Assembly (NCBI GenBank): GCA_014155875.1
Contig: JACEFZ010011669.1
Coordinates: 140,008-204,007, forward strand
Length of the DNA: 64,000 bases
Reading direction: 5' to 3'
Source: Cepaea nemoralis
Lineage: Eukaryota > Mollusca > Gastropoda > Stylommatophora > Helicidae
Made by a program: the position numbers and the translations under genes. Shown here in pieces: positions 1 through 13,100 of the stretch (the first letter of the stretch is position 1; every line of letters begins with the position of its first letter). Below the pieces are notes generated by a model. It did not search any database. It had not been told where the DNA came from and saw only the letters and a program-made list of their open reading frames with translations.

Positions 1-449
1 CGATGGGAGCATAGGGAGGCCGTCACACCGGAAACGTACCGCTTCATCGATTGCGAGTCATGTGTTGGAAAGCGACCATATGATTGATAGAGACAGTGCT
101 TTTCACGTGTTGTTTAACACACAAAATAGTCGTTTGTTAAAGTTCGCAGAAGCCATGATGATTAATCTACATAGGCCAGTTTTGTGCAAACAGAAAGACA
201 TGTTAGTCAGTTTAAAATTACAGTGGTAAGCAATTGACCTTGCTGTGCGAACATGAGTTGCTTGCTTGTGTTCGTAGGCTTGAGCTCCAACGCGAAGTCC
301 TGTATGTCGGATGAAGGCATCCTGTTGTCCAACATCAATGTGATGTCATACAGGACCTGAGGTTTGCGTGAGTATCCGTTGTCCCATGTCTGGCTTAATG
401 GTGTGCAGACTGGTGCAGACTGTTTTGCTTGCTAATATTTTTCCTGCCG
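1..449. other. Left-edge flank, no gene recognised
   Basis: I see no long reading frame, tRNA or recognisable element here. The only structure is the 27-bp direct repeat at 420-446, described separately. Confidence 0.5.
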
Positions 450-785
450 TACAGGCAGACACTCTCCGACTTCGGAGGAATCGGCGATCCTACTGACTTT
501 AGCCAGGACCCCGAAGGGACCTGTTGCCCAGGACGCTCGACGAGGACGCGTCAGTAGGTCTTGGCCAATATATAACCCGGATCTGGTGCCTTGGAAACAC
601 TTCTGCGTCCCAACATGTGTGTATTTCAGCTAGAAGAATTTATCTAGTTATGTTACTTTATATTGTGTGAATTATGCAGTATGTACCTGACGAAATGCAG
701 CGAAATATGCAAGGCAATAAATCGTACAATCTGTTGTTTGTGTCTTCGTTATTCAAATTCACTACGGGGACAAAAATTGTTTTGA
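450..785 (+). mobile_element. LTR-like segment (TATA box, AATAAA, U5-like end)
   Basis: A GC-rich stretch with GGCCAATATATAAC at about 565-579 is followed about 145 bp later by GCAATAAATCGTACA and a T-rich end TTCACTACGGGGACA. The end resembles 33985-34075, which also has CACCTGATGAAGG, GCAATAAATTGTGCA and TTCACTAAGGGA. That suggests one family of LTR R-U5 ends. No partner LTR or internal region is seen, so it could instead be cellular promoter sequence for plrg1. Confidence 0.35.
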
Positions 786-971
786 TTAGTGACAACTGTC
801 AAAACTGATTGAAAAGGGCAGTGACAAGAGTCATATAGATATTATGTATGATAAATATCTGGATGGCTTGCCGATGACATAATCGAGACAAGAACACAGA
901 ACTGATCGACGACTGTAGTAATTATTTAGATGGCGAACCATGACCGCCGCCAGCTCTAATCGCAATGGCTT

Positions 972-1027
<56 letters not shown>

Positions 1028-1030
1028 ATT
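786..1030 (+). mobile_element. LINE 3' tail ending in (GAT)n microsatellite
   Basis: The block around TGGATGGCTTG, CGAGACAAGAACAC and GAACTGAT matches the 3' ends of the LINE copies at 32700-32930 and 54180-54390. It ends in about 18 GAT triplets (971-1027), the usual 3' tail of this family. Read on the minus strand the triplets give a false poly-His frame. Confidence 0.75.
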
Positions 1031-1196
1031 GTTCCGGTAACATCTCCTCCACATTTGGAACGTTCCACATTTTGAACTGTCCATACAGGGGAGGCCATTC
1101 TGTTGTGTGTGGGCTATTTGCAAACGATTGTAGATTGATTAACTGATTGATTAATTGATTGATTCAACTGCGAACACTACAGTTGTCTCATAGATA
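1031..1196 (+). promoter_or_regulatory. Probable plrg1 5' UTR/proximal upstream
   Basis: This is unique sequence between the LINE tail and candidate exon 1. It contains a short (GATT)n run at about 1130-1165. No clear TATA box is present. The transcription start is not determinable by eye. Confidence 0.3.
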
Positions 1197-1208
1197 ATGG
1201 CATCAGAG
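1197..1208 (+). CDS. plrg1: plrg1 exon 1 (candidate, codons for MASE)
   Basis: ATGGCATCAGAG is followed at once by a strong donor GTGAGC. The ATG has A at -3 and G at +4, a good Kozak context. It ends in phase 0, as exon 2 requires, giving M-A-S-E-D-V-Q-K-H. PLRG1 orthologues have a very short first coding exon before the VQKHS motif, which fits. Because only four codons are involved, another upstream ATG-donor pair could be the true one. No transcript evidence is available. Confidence 0.55.
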
Positions 1209-3814
1209 GTGAGCTCATACTCCATGTCAGTTCACGTCTTTTACAAACTATGTTCAGTGTTAATGCAAGAGCTTGAAGGACCAGTAAATGATGCAAGTAC
1301 CTATTATCGATGAGTTAAACAAACCCTTTGATTAAATCATTGCAGGGTAGTGTCTTTCTTTTATGAACTTTACTCTTTTGTTACTTTGTATAGTGTAATA
1401 AAATGGGTGTTTATAGTATCTGTTTTGCTTGCTAATATTTTTCCTGTGTCATTTTGTGTAGGTTATATAATCATGTGTTTTAGACAATTGAAATTGTATT
1501 TATTGTGTGTTTAGCATATTATTTACTTATGATGAAATCAACACAGTTGGATGCAGCTTGACAGGACGAATCCAACGGTATCTTAATGAAGACTGTACGT
1601 TAATTCTAAGTGGAGTTATTAATATTTTTGTGTCGTGATCTACAATCAGGAAGTGCAAAGGAATCTGAAGAAATGGGGAATTTTTTATCATGGCTCAGTA
1701 AATTGGAAGCTGAGAAATTCTGCCTTCTATTACTGTGGCTTGTTTATTTTTAAACGGGCAACTCTCATCTCATCTCATCATGTTCCTCTTGTACCTTGCG
1801 GTGTCGAGGTGAAGTATAAACAGTGGGAGAGTGCCCACTTATGGGCTTCATGTATCAATATTCCCATGGACTCTGTTATTCCCTGCGTCCATTGTTTACA
1901 TGGTCGGCCTCTTCCTCTGCTTCCTTCTGGTCTGTATATCATTGCTTGTTGTGGTATACTGTTAGTTGGTAACCTACTTGTAGCAATGTCAGTTACCGAA
2001 CGTTGCCCGTTGAGGGGGGAAGAGGGGGGGATAAATCTTTTTTCCCGGGAGATTTTTAGCGACCAAGCACTCACTTCCAGTTCTTTACCACGTCTCGTTT
2101 TATTCGATTTATTCAACACCAGCGTGGCACAAAGTCACGGGAAACAACTCTGTTAATTGCAGGAGTGGCTTGTCTGCTAAACTGCAAGTATTTGCGGTTG
2201 AGAAACTGTCTTCTGTTGAATTTCTTGAAGTGTATTTACAAAGAGTAAGCTAATTTTTCTTATAACTCTTGTATTTTAAACCATCCTTGATTTTTATTGC
2301 ATTTTTGGATTCTCCGTTCAGTTGTACATACATGAGAAGAGTTTCAACAATCATGGCCTTCAAGTCCTCAGGAACCGGGAAGGTTAACCCGGTCGGATGT
2401 GTCGGCCTAACGGCGCAAGAACGCAGCTCTGCTGTAAACAGGCACAACACAATCACATCCGGAAAAAAAAAAAACTCCTGATGATTGCAGAAGAAGAAGA
2501 AGTGCTCAGGAAAAAATATTTAGCACACCCATGAAAATGAGATATGGCAGTCATAACACAACATTCAAGATGGTGGCACCCATACAATATTACTAAACTA
2601 TAGCGGACCTGTATTTATTTATAATTAGAACTGGCAATTTAACTACTAAAATTAAACAGAATACAAGTTTCATATGTAGCAGTAATTTATCTGCGTACTT
2701 GTATAATTTTTCAGCATTTGACATGACTGAAAATAATTTTGAAAGCCAGTTTTCAGACCCGTCTGTAAACCTGTAAAGTAGTGTAAGGAGTACCTTTTTT
2801 CTTAACAGCGCAGCAGTACTTAATTATTTAAATTTAAATAAAATACTGTGAAATAAGTTGTGGTTTTGTAAAAAGTTGGTATTTAATTATTAATTGCTCA
2901 CTTTTAGATACAGAACAGTGTAATTATAGAGCAGAAGTAGAAATCAATTATTAGCGAAAGTGACTGCTTAATTTATGCAGCAGTTACAAACTTATTTACA
3001 TACATTATTGCATGATATTTAATCAACAAAAGAAAGCTGTTAATAATTATATACTAACTTTAAAAAAAACCATAACTTGTTTCACAGTATTTTATTTAAA
3101 TTTAAATAAATATACACTGCTGCGCTGCTAAGAAAAAAAAAGTTCTCTGTACTTACAGGTTTAGATAGACGGGTCTGAAAACTGGCTTTCAACATTATTT
3201 TCAGTCATGTGAAATGGTGAAAAATTATACAAGTACACAGATAAATTACTGCTACAAATGAAACCTAAAATTCTGTTTAATTTTAGTAGTCTTTAGTAGT
3301 TATATTGCCAATTCTAATTACAAATACTAAATACACTATAGTTTAGTACTATTGTATGGGCGCCGCCATTTTTAATTTTGTGTTATGACTGGGATGTCTC
3401 ATTTTCATGGTTGTACTAAACATTTTTTTCTGAATGCTAACAAAAGTCAGCATTGTTGAAACTCTTCACGTATATGCAACAAAAAGTCAAGGTTGCTTTA
3501 AAATACAGGAGTCATAAGACAAATTAACTTACTGTTCATGAATAAACTTAAAGAAATTCAAGAGAAGAAAGTTCTAAGTGCTAGCAGATAGACCACAGTA
3601 GCATTTATTAGAGTTGTTTCCCTCGATCTGTGACGTGTGGTTTTCGAATACATCGAAAGCAGACATAGGTAAAAACCGGAAGTGACTGGATGGTCGCTAA
3701 AAATCTCCCAGGAAAAAGGTCCCCGCCTTCCCCAACCCCCAAACACAAAGGCCAGTAGCTGATATTGCTAGTGTAATCCCATGTAGTTGTTCTACACTTC
3801 TGTCAGTTTTCAGT

Positions 3815-3884
<70 letters not shown>

Positions 3885-4113
3885 TATATATTGAAACCTA
3901 AGGGCCTATCCACGTCAATATGGAAGCATTACTCGAGGGTTCGCCCTCATTTGAGCTCGTCAGTAGTGCATATCCTACCGGATCGGAAACCAGTTCGGAC
4001 ACGCGTGTGAAGCGGGTGTGTAACCACGCGGCACACACTGGACACACCAAATGATCACAACGCTACCCATTGTAGGCTGTGCTCAATTTCTAATCCCGAA
4101 ACAACCACATAAT

Positions 4114-4144
<31 letters not shown>

Positions 4145-4145
4145 C

Positions 4146-4183
<38 letters not shown>

Positions 4184-7100
4184 ATAGATATTATATATAT
4201 ATATATATCTTTAGTTTAGCCAATTAATTTGCAGCTTTTAAGTAAGGAAAGTGGCTTAAATATGAATATTTTCGATATTGATCCCTACACAATCATTTTG
4301 ACAGAGCTAATGCAAGAAACAGCAACAAATTAATAAACTCAATCAACCTTGATAGAACCCAAGTGACCCTCCCAAAAAAAACTGAATAATTCAGGAGCCA
4401 GCCCCTTTTTCCTCCGGAGACAGCATATTTCTTTATCCAAATGAGGGATAAGAAAACTATTGAAAATTCATGTGTCAGGTAAACATATTCAGGCATGATT
4501 GTCACTTGGTTCCCTGGATTTTTCTATGTTTTTTGAAACCTCACTTCACGAGATGGAATCACACATGCACATGTTTAGGTAACAGTGTTGACAGAGGTAA
4601 GATGGGGGAATAGACAGACATTAAAATACAATTACAACAACAACAACAACAAAACTTTATTTTCAAAGGGTTAAGAATTGGGTACAAAAGGCAGAGGAAC
4701 TTTCACTTTCATAGCATTAGGAAATCTATGGAAATCAACAGAAATTAAATCCAGTACAGGCTTGGAGTGTTCAACTCTTAACATCATATCAGTACAGCAG
4801 CACTGGGAAGGTTAATCCGGTAAACAAATGCCAGCAGAAGTCGGATAGTGTTGGCCTAATGGCACAAGAACGCAGCTCTGCTGTAAACAGGCACAACGCG
4901 ATCACGCCTGTAAAAACTCTCAGGATGAAGGAGATAGTAAACTTTAAGTATGCAAGTGTGACATGGCGGTACTCAGAAGTGATAGAAGGAGATAGTATAC
5001 TGTAAGTACGCAAGTGTGATGTGGCGGTACTCAGAAGAGACAGAAAGGAGATGAGTATACTTTAAGTACGCAAGTGTGATGTGGTGTACTCAGAAGAGAT
5101 ACAAGGAGATAGTATACTGTAAGTATGCAAGTATTACATGTTAGTACTCAAGTTGTTGTATATGTTGCAGGATGTCCAGAAACACTTGGCTGTTGGTGTT
5201 CAGGTCACTAAAGTTGCTGTATGTGTTGTTCAGGTCACTCAAGTTGTTGTATGTGTTGTTCAGGTCATTCAAGTTGTTGTATGTGTTATTGAAGTCACTC
5301 AAGTTGTTGTATGTGTTGTTGAAGTCACTAAAGTTGTTGTATGTGTTGTTGAAGTCACTAAAGTTGTTGTATGTATTGTTGAAGTCACTAAAGTTGTTGT
5401 ATGTGTTGTTGAAGTCACTAAAGTTGTTGTATGTGTTGTTGAAGTCACTAAAGTTGTTGTTTGTGTTGTTGAAGTCACTAAAGTTGTTGTATGTGTTGTT
5501 GAAGTCACTAAAGTTGTTGTATGTGTTGTTGAAGTCACTCAAGTTGTTGTATGTGTTGTCCAGGTCACTCAAGTTGTTGTATGTGTTGTTCAAGTCACTC
5601 AAGTTGTTGTATATGTTGTTGAAGTCACTCAAGTTGTTGTATGTGTTGTTCAGGTCACTCAAGTTTGTGTATATGTTGTTGAAGTCACTCAAGTTGTTGT
5701 ATGTGTTGTTCAGGTCACTCAAGTTGTATATGTTGTTGAAGTCACTCAAGTTGTTGTATGTGTTGTTCAGGTCACTCAAGTTGTTGTATATGTTGTTGAA
5801 GTCACTCAAGTTGTTGTATGTGTTGTTCAGGTCACTCAAGTTGTTGTATATGTTGTTGAAGTCACTCAAGTTGTTGTATGTGTTGTTCAAGTAACTCAAG
5901 TTGTTGTATATGTTGTTGAAATCACTCAAGTTGGTGTATGTGTTGTTCAAGTAACTCAAGTTGTTTATGTGTAGTTGACGTCACTCAAGTTGTTTATGTG
6001 TTGTTGAAGTCACTCAAGTTGTTGTATGAGTTGTTGAAGTCACTCAAGTTGTTGTATGTGTTGTTGAAGTCACTCAAGTTGTTGTATATGTTGTTGAAAT
6101 CACTCAAGTTGGTGTATGTGTTGTTGAAATCACTCAAGTTGTTTATGTGTTGTTGAAGTCACTCAAGTTGTTTATGTGTTGTTGAAGTCACTCAGGTTGT
6201 TGTATGTGTTGTTGAAGTCACTCAAGTTGTTGTATGTGTTGTTGAAGTCACTCAAGTTGTTGTATGTGTTGTTGAAGTCACTCAAGTTGTTGTATATGTT
6301 GTTGAAGTCACTCAAGTTGTTGTATGTGTTGTTCAGGTCACTCAAGTTGTTGTATGTGTTGTTCAGGTCACTCAAGTTGTATATGTTGTTGAAGTCACTC
6401 AAGTTGTTGTATGTGTTGTTCAGGTCACTCAAGTTGTTGTATGTGTTGTTGAAGTCACTCAAGTTGTTGTATGTGTTGTTCAGGTCACTCAAGTTGTTGT
6501 ATGTGTTGTTCAGGTCACTCAAGTTGTTGTATGTGTTGTTATGTCACTCAAGTTGTTGTATGTGTTGTTAGGTCACTCAAGTTGCTGTATGTGTTGTTCA
6601 GGTCATTCAAGTTGTTGTATGTGTTGTTCAGATCACTCAAGTTGTTGTATATGTTGTTGAAGTCACTCAAGTTGTTGTATGTGTTGTTGAAGTCACTCAA
6701 GTTGCTGTATGTGTTGTTCAGGTCAGTCAAGTTGTTGTATATGTTGTTGAAGTCACTCAAGTTGTTGTATGTGTTATTCAGGTCACTGAAGTTGTTGTAT
6801 GTGTTGTTCAGGTCACTCAAGTTGTTGTATGTGTTGTTGAAGTCACTCAAGTTGTTGTATGTGTTACTCAGGTCACTCAAGTTGCTGTATGTGTTGTTCA
6901 GGTCACTCAAGTTGCTGTATGTGTTGTTCAGGTCACTCAAGTTGTTGTATGTGTTGTTCAGGTCACTCAAGTTGCTGTATGTGTTGTTCAGGTCACTCAA
7001 GTTGCTGTATGTGTTGTTCAGGTCAGTCAAGTTGTTGTATATGTTGTTGAAGTCACTCAAGTTGTTGTATGTGTTATTCAGGTCACTGAAGTTGTTGTAT

Positions 7101-10100
7101 GTGTTGTTCAGGTCACTCAAGTTGTTGTATGTGTTGTTGAAGTCACTCAAGTTGTTGTATGTGTTACTCAGGTCACTCAAGTTGCTGTATGTGTTGTTCA
7201 GGTCACTCAAGTTGCTGTATGTGTTGTTCAGGTCACTCAAGTTGTTGTATGTGTTGTTCAGGTCACTCAAGTTGTTGTATGTGTTGTTCAGGTCACTCAA
7301 GTTGTTGTATATGTTGTTCAGGTCACTCAAGTTGTTGTATATGTTGTTGAAGTCACTCAAGTTGTTGTATGTGTTGTTCAGGTCACTCAAGTTGCTGTAT
7401 GTGTTGTTCAGGTCACTCAAGTTGTTGTATGTGTTGTTCAGGTCACTCAAGTTGTTGTATATGTTGTTGAAGTCACTCAAGTTGTTGTATGTGTTGTTGA
7501 GGTCACTCAAGTTGTTGTATATGTTGTTGAAGTCACTCAAGTTGTTGTATGTGTTGTTCAGGTCACTCAAGTTGTTGTATGTGTTGTTAGGTCACTCAAG
7601 TTGTTGTATGTGTTGTTAGGTCACTCAAGTTGTTGTATGTGTTGTTCAGGTCACTCAAGTTGTTGTATATGTTGTTGAAGTCACTCAAGTTGTTGTATGT
7701 GTTGTTGAGGTCACTCAAGTTGTTGTATATGTTGTTGAAGTCACTCAAGTTGTTGTATATGTTGTTGAAGTCACTCAAGTTGTTGTATATGTTGTTGAAG
7801 TCACTCAAGTTGTTGTATATGTTGTTGAGGTCACTCAAGTTGTTGTATATGTTGTTGAAGTCACTCAAGTTGTTGTATATGTTGTTCAGGTCACTCAAGT
7901 TGCTGTATGTGTTGTTCAGGTCATGTAACAAAGTGAACTCATACAAGATGACTTGACTCAATTGGTTCTTTATAAAAATGGTTTATTCGTCTTGATGACA
8001 GCTGGACCTAACATGGCGTCCTTTCAGCTTCAGGCCCTGATCTTGACTGCCCCTTAACAACCCACTACGTCACGACTTGAGCATCTCTCCTCTCATTCCA
8101 CCCCGATGCTCAATCGTGCTGTAGCCTTTTCCCACCTAAATACTACTAATATCCTACTTCTGTTACACCTCCCTATGTTTATTAAAGAATTTTTCCTATA
8201 AAGGAAAAAATCTTTACTCCTAATCCCCTTACTCTATTCCCTCCTTTTCCTTACCTCTCACAGTTCCTCTAATCTTCCCCAAACCAACTCCAACTTAAGT
8301 AAATATTCTATTCTTTAACTCTTTCCCCTGCTATATAGTCAACCCAGTTCTTCTTCGTTTCTGGCCCTTCAAACAAACATAACATATTTACATATCCTTA
8401 ATAACATTTAAATCTCAACTTTATACAATACATCATAACACATCTTCTTAAATACTTCTTTTCCACTTCATAAGCAATCCGCTTACAATTTCAAACGCTG
8501 ATACCAACTCCTTATTCTTATCACCAACACTACTAATTCCCCACTTTAACCTGAAATCACTTTCACACAATAGGAAGACAAAGAATCGGTGGCCACCGGT
8601 ATTTAAAAGAAGCAGTAGAACTCTTCCACACAAAGACCACACTCAGCTAAATCACACACCCCCTTTACCAAACCATACTCCTTTACCCTCCTATGTCATT
8701 TGAGACTTTATGTAATAAAGTCTAAACATAATTATATCTCCTACAGTACCACTCATTATGGTAAACGTTTACGCTGCTATCTACAGCATCAAATACCAAC
8801 CAAATTATTCACTTCTCAATTGTCTATATATTACAGACACTACTACTTTTATGTCTCTGAACCTTACTTCAACCTCTCATTGTAATGTCAACCACAAAAC
8901 ATATCCCGAGGACACAATTAAAAAAGTCTATTATTCCTTAAGACCTCCTCCAACATTATACACATCCCCTCACATAACTAATCTTCTTCTATACCTCACT
9001 CAGAATTCTCTCGCCAAAAATTTTAGCGACCCCTTACTGTCCATTTATTATGGGCAATCTATTAAAACCTCCACTTATGCCGTCATCAACAGCAACAATA
9101 AACTACCCCCAACTCCTGTCTGTGACTGCTTGCAATCAACTTTATCTCAGTCCATATCTCACGGACCCTCTAAAAACCCCATGTCATTATGTCTCCACTA
9201 TGTTCATTTCTCACACTTACAACCTTTTACTATTGTACTGCTATCCACAGTGTCTACTCAAACATGGATTCAATTCATGTTTACTCTGTCTGGGGTAATC
9301 TTCTTATTCTCCCAGCAATCTCGTGTATATCATGGCTCTTTTGACCCCACGGAAACTATGTTCAAAACTTTTCTCACATTTACCCCACTGTTATATTCAT
9401 TAATCTTTTCTTCTCCCATATGGCTTCCAATCCCACACTTTTTTTCCAATGCTGACTTTAGTGTAACTCTAAACTTTCCCATAACCATTTTACTTGTGTA
9501 GTAACCCCGTCGTATGTTTCCAACACTTCATAGCCATATTAACTTCATTATGCTGATTATCACAGCAATATAATACCCATGAACTTATTCTTCACAAAGA
9601 GAATGTGTCTCTCTATTAGCTCTCAGTAGTTTTATTAACTCTTTTCTGAACGAAGGGTCTCAATTAAACCCCATCTATTGTTTTTATTCTAGATAAAACT
9701 ATGTAAACTAAACATAACTTAATTAATTACTATTTAACATACAAAACAGCGAAATAAAATCACAACAGGATATCATACCCCCCCCCCCCCCCCCCAAATT
9801 TTTATAACATCATTTATGTTTCCCCTCATATCAATTAAAGATATGAACTCATTCAAAGAAAAACATATATTAAAATAATACCACATACATCCTAATCTAT
9901 TGTTACCTACTACTATTGGTCTCTTTTACGGACCAATAGTTTATACACAAAAGTCTAAGAACACAATAATCCTATTCTAAAATAACAACAATCATTTTAC
10001 GGGACCAAATCAAGCAAAAAAACATTATACATGATGCAATAAAACAATTGTCTTCTCGCTAAAGAGAAGGTTTTTTTTTTAAAAAATAACTCCCTTCAAA

Positions 10101-13100
10101 TTAACTACGTACAGTGGCCCATCAACATTGGCCTCCTATATGTATCAATGTAACACATATTTATTCCTACAATATGTGATATTCCTATATCTATTTTTAT
10201 AACCGTGAAAACAAAACACTTCACTGCCACGTATGTATATCTGTTAACTACAGATCATCATAACGCGGAACAATACTTGTTCCCCTCAACCAAAATCACT
10301 ACTTGACAACTGACCGTTCCTTTTTCTGGAAGTCAAACATTGATTATCTCCCCTCACAACATTTTACAAAACTAACTCTTAACACATCACCATATCTAGA
10401 ATATCTTAAGCAATCACTGTGAACTACAGGTCACTCACTTTATCTATCACTAATGTGGCGACTATCTCAATATTATCTCAATGTACCAGCAGTCATCCAT
10501 CTTCTTATAGAACCTGTGGCTCGGCACACCAATTGTTTCCCTTGGATTTATACCAAACATCACTACTACTTCTTAATCATTATTACCGTTATCTACGGTA
10601 TCTCCACTCTCCTACGTCCAACAAAACTTTGTCTATTTACTATAGACCTCCCACCAACACATCTACTTACTGTACCAATAACTAATTCTACTTTTAAGTT
10701 TCTCGTCTATCCGACGCAATTACTTAACGTATCATTACTTTCTAACATCTCACCACGACTACTCTAAGCTATCCTCAAGTCTTTCCTAGCACTCTTGTAT
10801 CGTGACGACAATCAAACCGGTCACCCTCCTCCGAACACGTTTTCCAACATTCATTTAACTAAGCTTGTTTACCTCCGTATCTTTCACTCTTCGTCTTCTT
10901 TATAGGGATTCTTTCAGAACTGCAACTCACGCCACTTATAACTGACAGCAGACCTCACTTTTCTAGGCATTCCTGCTTCGATATGTCTCTGTCAAGAATA
11001 CTAAACATGTTTTATGAAACGTCATTCAGAATGTTACTTCTCTTTCCGTCATCCTGTCATACAACTTCCATAATTTCTTTCCAACGTCAGATATTCTAAC
11101 GAAAAGACATCACAATTCTCTAATCACGTTCTTTCTATCTCTCAATTTTCGCATACTCTATGTTCCACGTTTTATCAACTTCACTTATCAACCACTCTTC
11201 GCATATTCACACGGACAGTGATACACAACCTCGCTCTCATCTCAGGACTATTTTCGCATCGCGACAATGCTAACGTGTCCATACCATTACTTTAAAAAAA
11301 AAACAACTTAGACGCCAATTCAATCTTCCAGCAATCACTCACCACAATCTAAGCGTATCGACTTCCTCTACACACATTGACACAAGATATATCAGCTTCA
11401 CTCTTACATTTTATCTATGTATTTCACTTAGGCTACGTCATCACAACTCAATCCTACTTCACTCATCGCGACGAACATCTGTTTGTCTACCGTTATACTC
11501 ACGTATGAACAACGCATAACCAGACGAATTACTCCACAGGACTTTCACAATTCACTACTTTCTTATTTCTACTTTACTCAATCATTCACTCCTATACGAA
11601 GGTCAGACCCTATACATTACCTCTCGCAACTTATATCGCTTTCACAGCACTATCTACTATCTCTTCAAAACAAACCTCATTCCGCTGAACCACTAACCTC
11701 GTAACTATCATTCTATACTTCTCCACACAACAACTTTCTCAGACTTAATCAGCTCCTCTTTCTCCACAAGCACGACGTAACTCGTATTCTTCAAGCATCA
11801 ACCTTCTACAGTCTTTTTACTCTTAATATTCTCACGTTCAACTGGCTATTTTACACACAGGATACTCAATTCCTCCTCAATCTATATCTCCTCACCAGAC
11901 ACTCTCGGTTCACCTGTCAACCATACTATACTTACTTCTCAAACCAACAAGCAAAACTATCTCAGACATCACGTCATAGCTCTGAGTCTAACCATTTCTA
12001 GTACGAACATTCATACTTAGTTTATCTCTCACCCTCTACTAATTTTGTGCTGAATCTACTCTACTTTAATCACACCACTTATACATCACTCAATGTGATT
12101 AACTCTCTGCATCTATCCATTCCGGACAAAGTCATTTTATCTAGTTTACTCTCCCTACACCGGAATCAAAAACCAGATATCCTGTATTACGTATCCACGT
12201 AAAATATCATTTTTCCGTAATTCTCTATCCTCAACAACACCATCGCCTACCCTGTACCATGCGATGCTACACCAAAAAATTCATCTGCCTATTTTAGACA
12301 GCCCATATATCTATATGCTCAAACCGCAATTCTTTTCATAAGCCAAAACTATTCCATTTGTCTTCCTCACCCAAGGAACTTTAACCGTTATAGAGTGTGT
12401 CCAAGTTAAATAATTCATTGTCTCTCAGTACATTAGTACGTCTTTCTCTTACTATGTCATCTTCACTATCTGTTGTCAACCTGTTAAAGTACTCAGGTCT
12501 TAATTCTCTGAGTTTTCTTATGTTATCTTCTGTTGTCGAGGAGTAAATTCCCGCTATCTGTCTATTACTATTCTTCTTCTTAAATGCTTTCTTCTTATTT
12601 CCTTTATTTGCGTCGGTCTGCTCACTGTTTCCTATATACCTTACGTAACGTTTGTACTTCCCCATCTCGTCTTCAGATGACACACTGACAATAGTTCCTT
12701 CATCAGACTCATTAGCCTTACTGCAAACACGCTCGACCCTATTCCCATAGTCATCTTTAGAACGTCTGACTTTCTTTCTCTTTCTCGGTCTTCGTCCCTT
12801 AGCCTTCCCTACTTTCTTGTCATATAAACTGGTATCTATTTCTAAAGAGTCATTAACCAAAACTCTGTCCGTCTGTCTACCAGTAACTACACCGTATGAG
12901 GGAACATCACGCTTCGATTCAGGATCTGCTCGTAGTGCAAGCCTCTCATTCTCCGAATCATCAGTATTAATATCTGTTTCAGCATCACTATAATATGCGG
13001 CGGTAGGAATATCTTCTCCGTAACCTGAACTCTGACAGCTAATATTCCTACACCATTTGGGAATTAGTTTCATGTCTATACCTGAGGAACTTGACACGGC

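Larger units (their letters stand above)
420..1446. repeat. 27-bp perfect direct repeat, copies exactly 1000 bp apart
   Basis: The sequence beginning CTGTTTTGCTTGCTAATATT and ending TTTTCCTG is identical at 420-446 and 1420-1446; flanks diverge at once. The intervening kilobase holds an LTR-like segment, a LINE tail and candidate plrg1 exon 1. It could be a long target-site duplication or a segmental copy. Confidence 0.75.
5160..7923. repeat. 30-bp minisatellite derived from plrg1 exon 2 (main block)
   Basis: Roughly 90 tandem units of about 30 bp, consensus TTCAGGTCACTCAAG + TTGTTGTATGTGTTG. The first half equals plrg1 exon 2 at 15801-15815 (TTCAGGTCACTCAAG); the second half equals the intron end next to the exon 2 acceptor. 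The block begins with a partial exon 2 copy (5171-5209). It was continuous with 15651-15768 before the LTR element inserted at GTCA. Long frames on both strands arise because 30 is a multiple of 3. Confidence 0.92.

Noticed and set aside
675..720. Second hammerhead candidate (CTGACGAAATGC...GCGAAA)
   Set aside because: Stem II cannot pair next to the core; the segment fits an LTR-like R-U5 end better.
831..1070. Minus-strand frame with a run of 18 histidines
   Set aside because: It is a (GAT)n microsatellite at a LINE 3' tail read on the opposite strand.
5138..7961. Several long frames of 240-380 codons on both strands
   Set aside because: They come from a 30-bp period that keeps all frames open; no codon bias, start context or family match.
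9084..9100. Possible RT active-site codons (VDD) on the minus strand of the LTR element
   Set aside because: A stop lies just upstream in that frame and no neighbouring RT motifs are present.
8758..9501. 247-codon plus-strand frame in the LTR element
   Set aside because: It is antisense to the element, lies in G-poor sequence where stops are scarce, and shows no recognisable domain.
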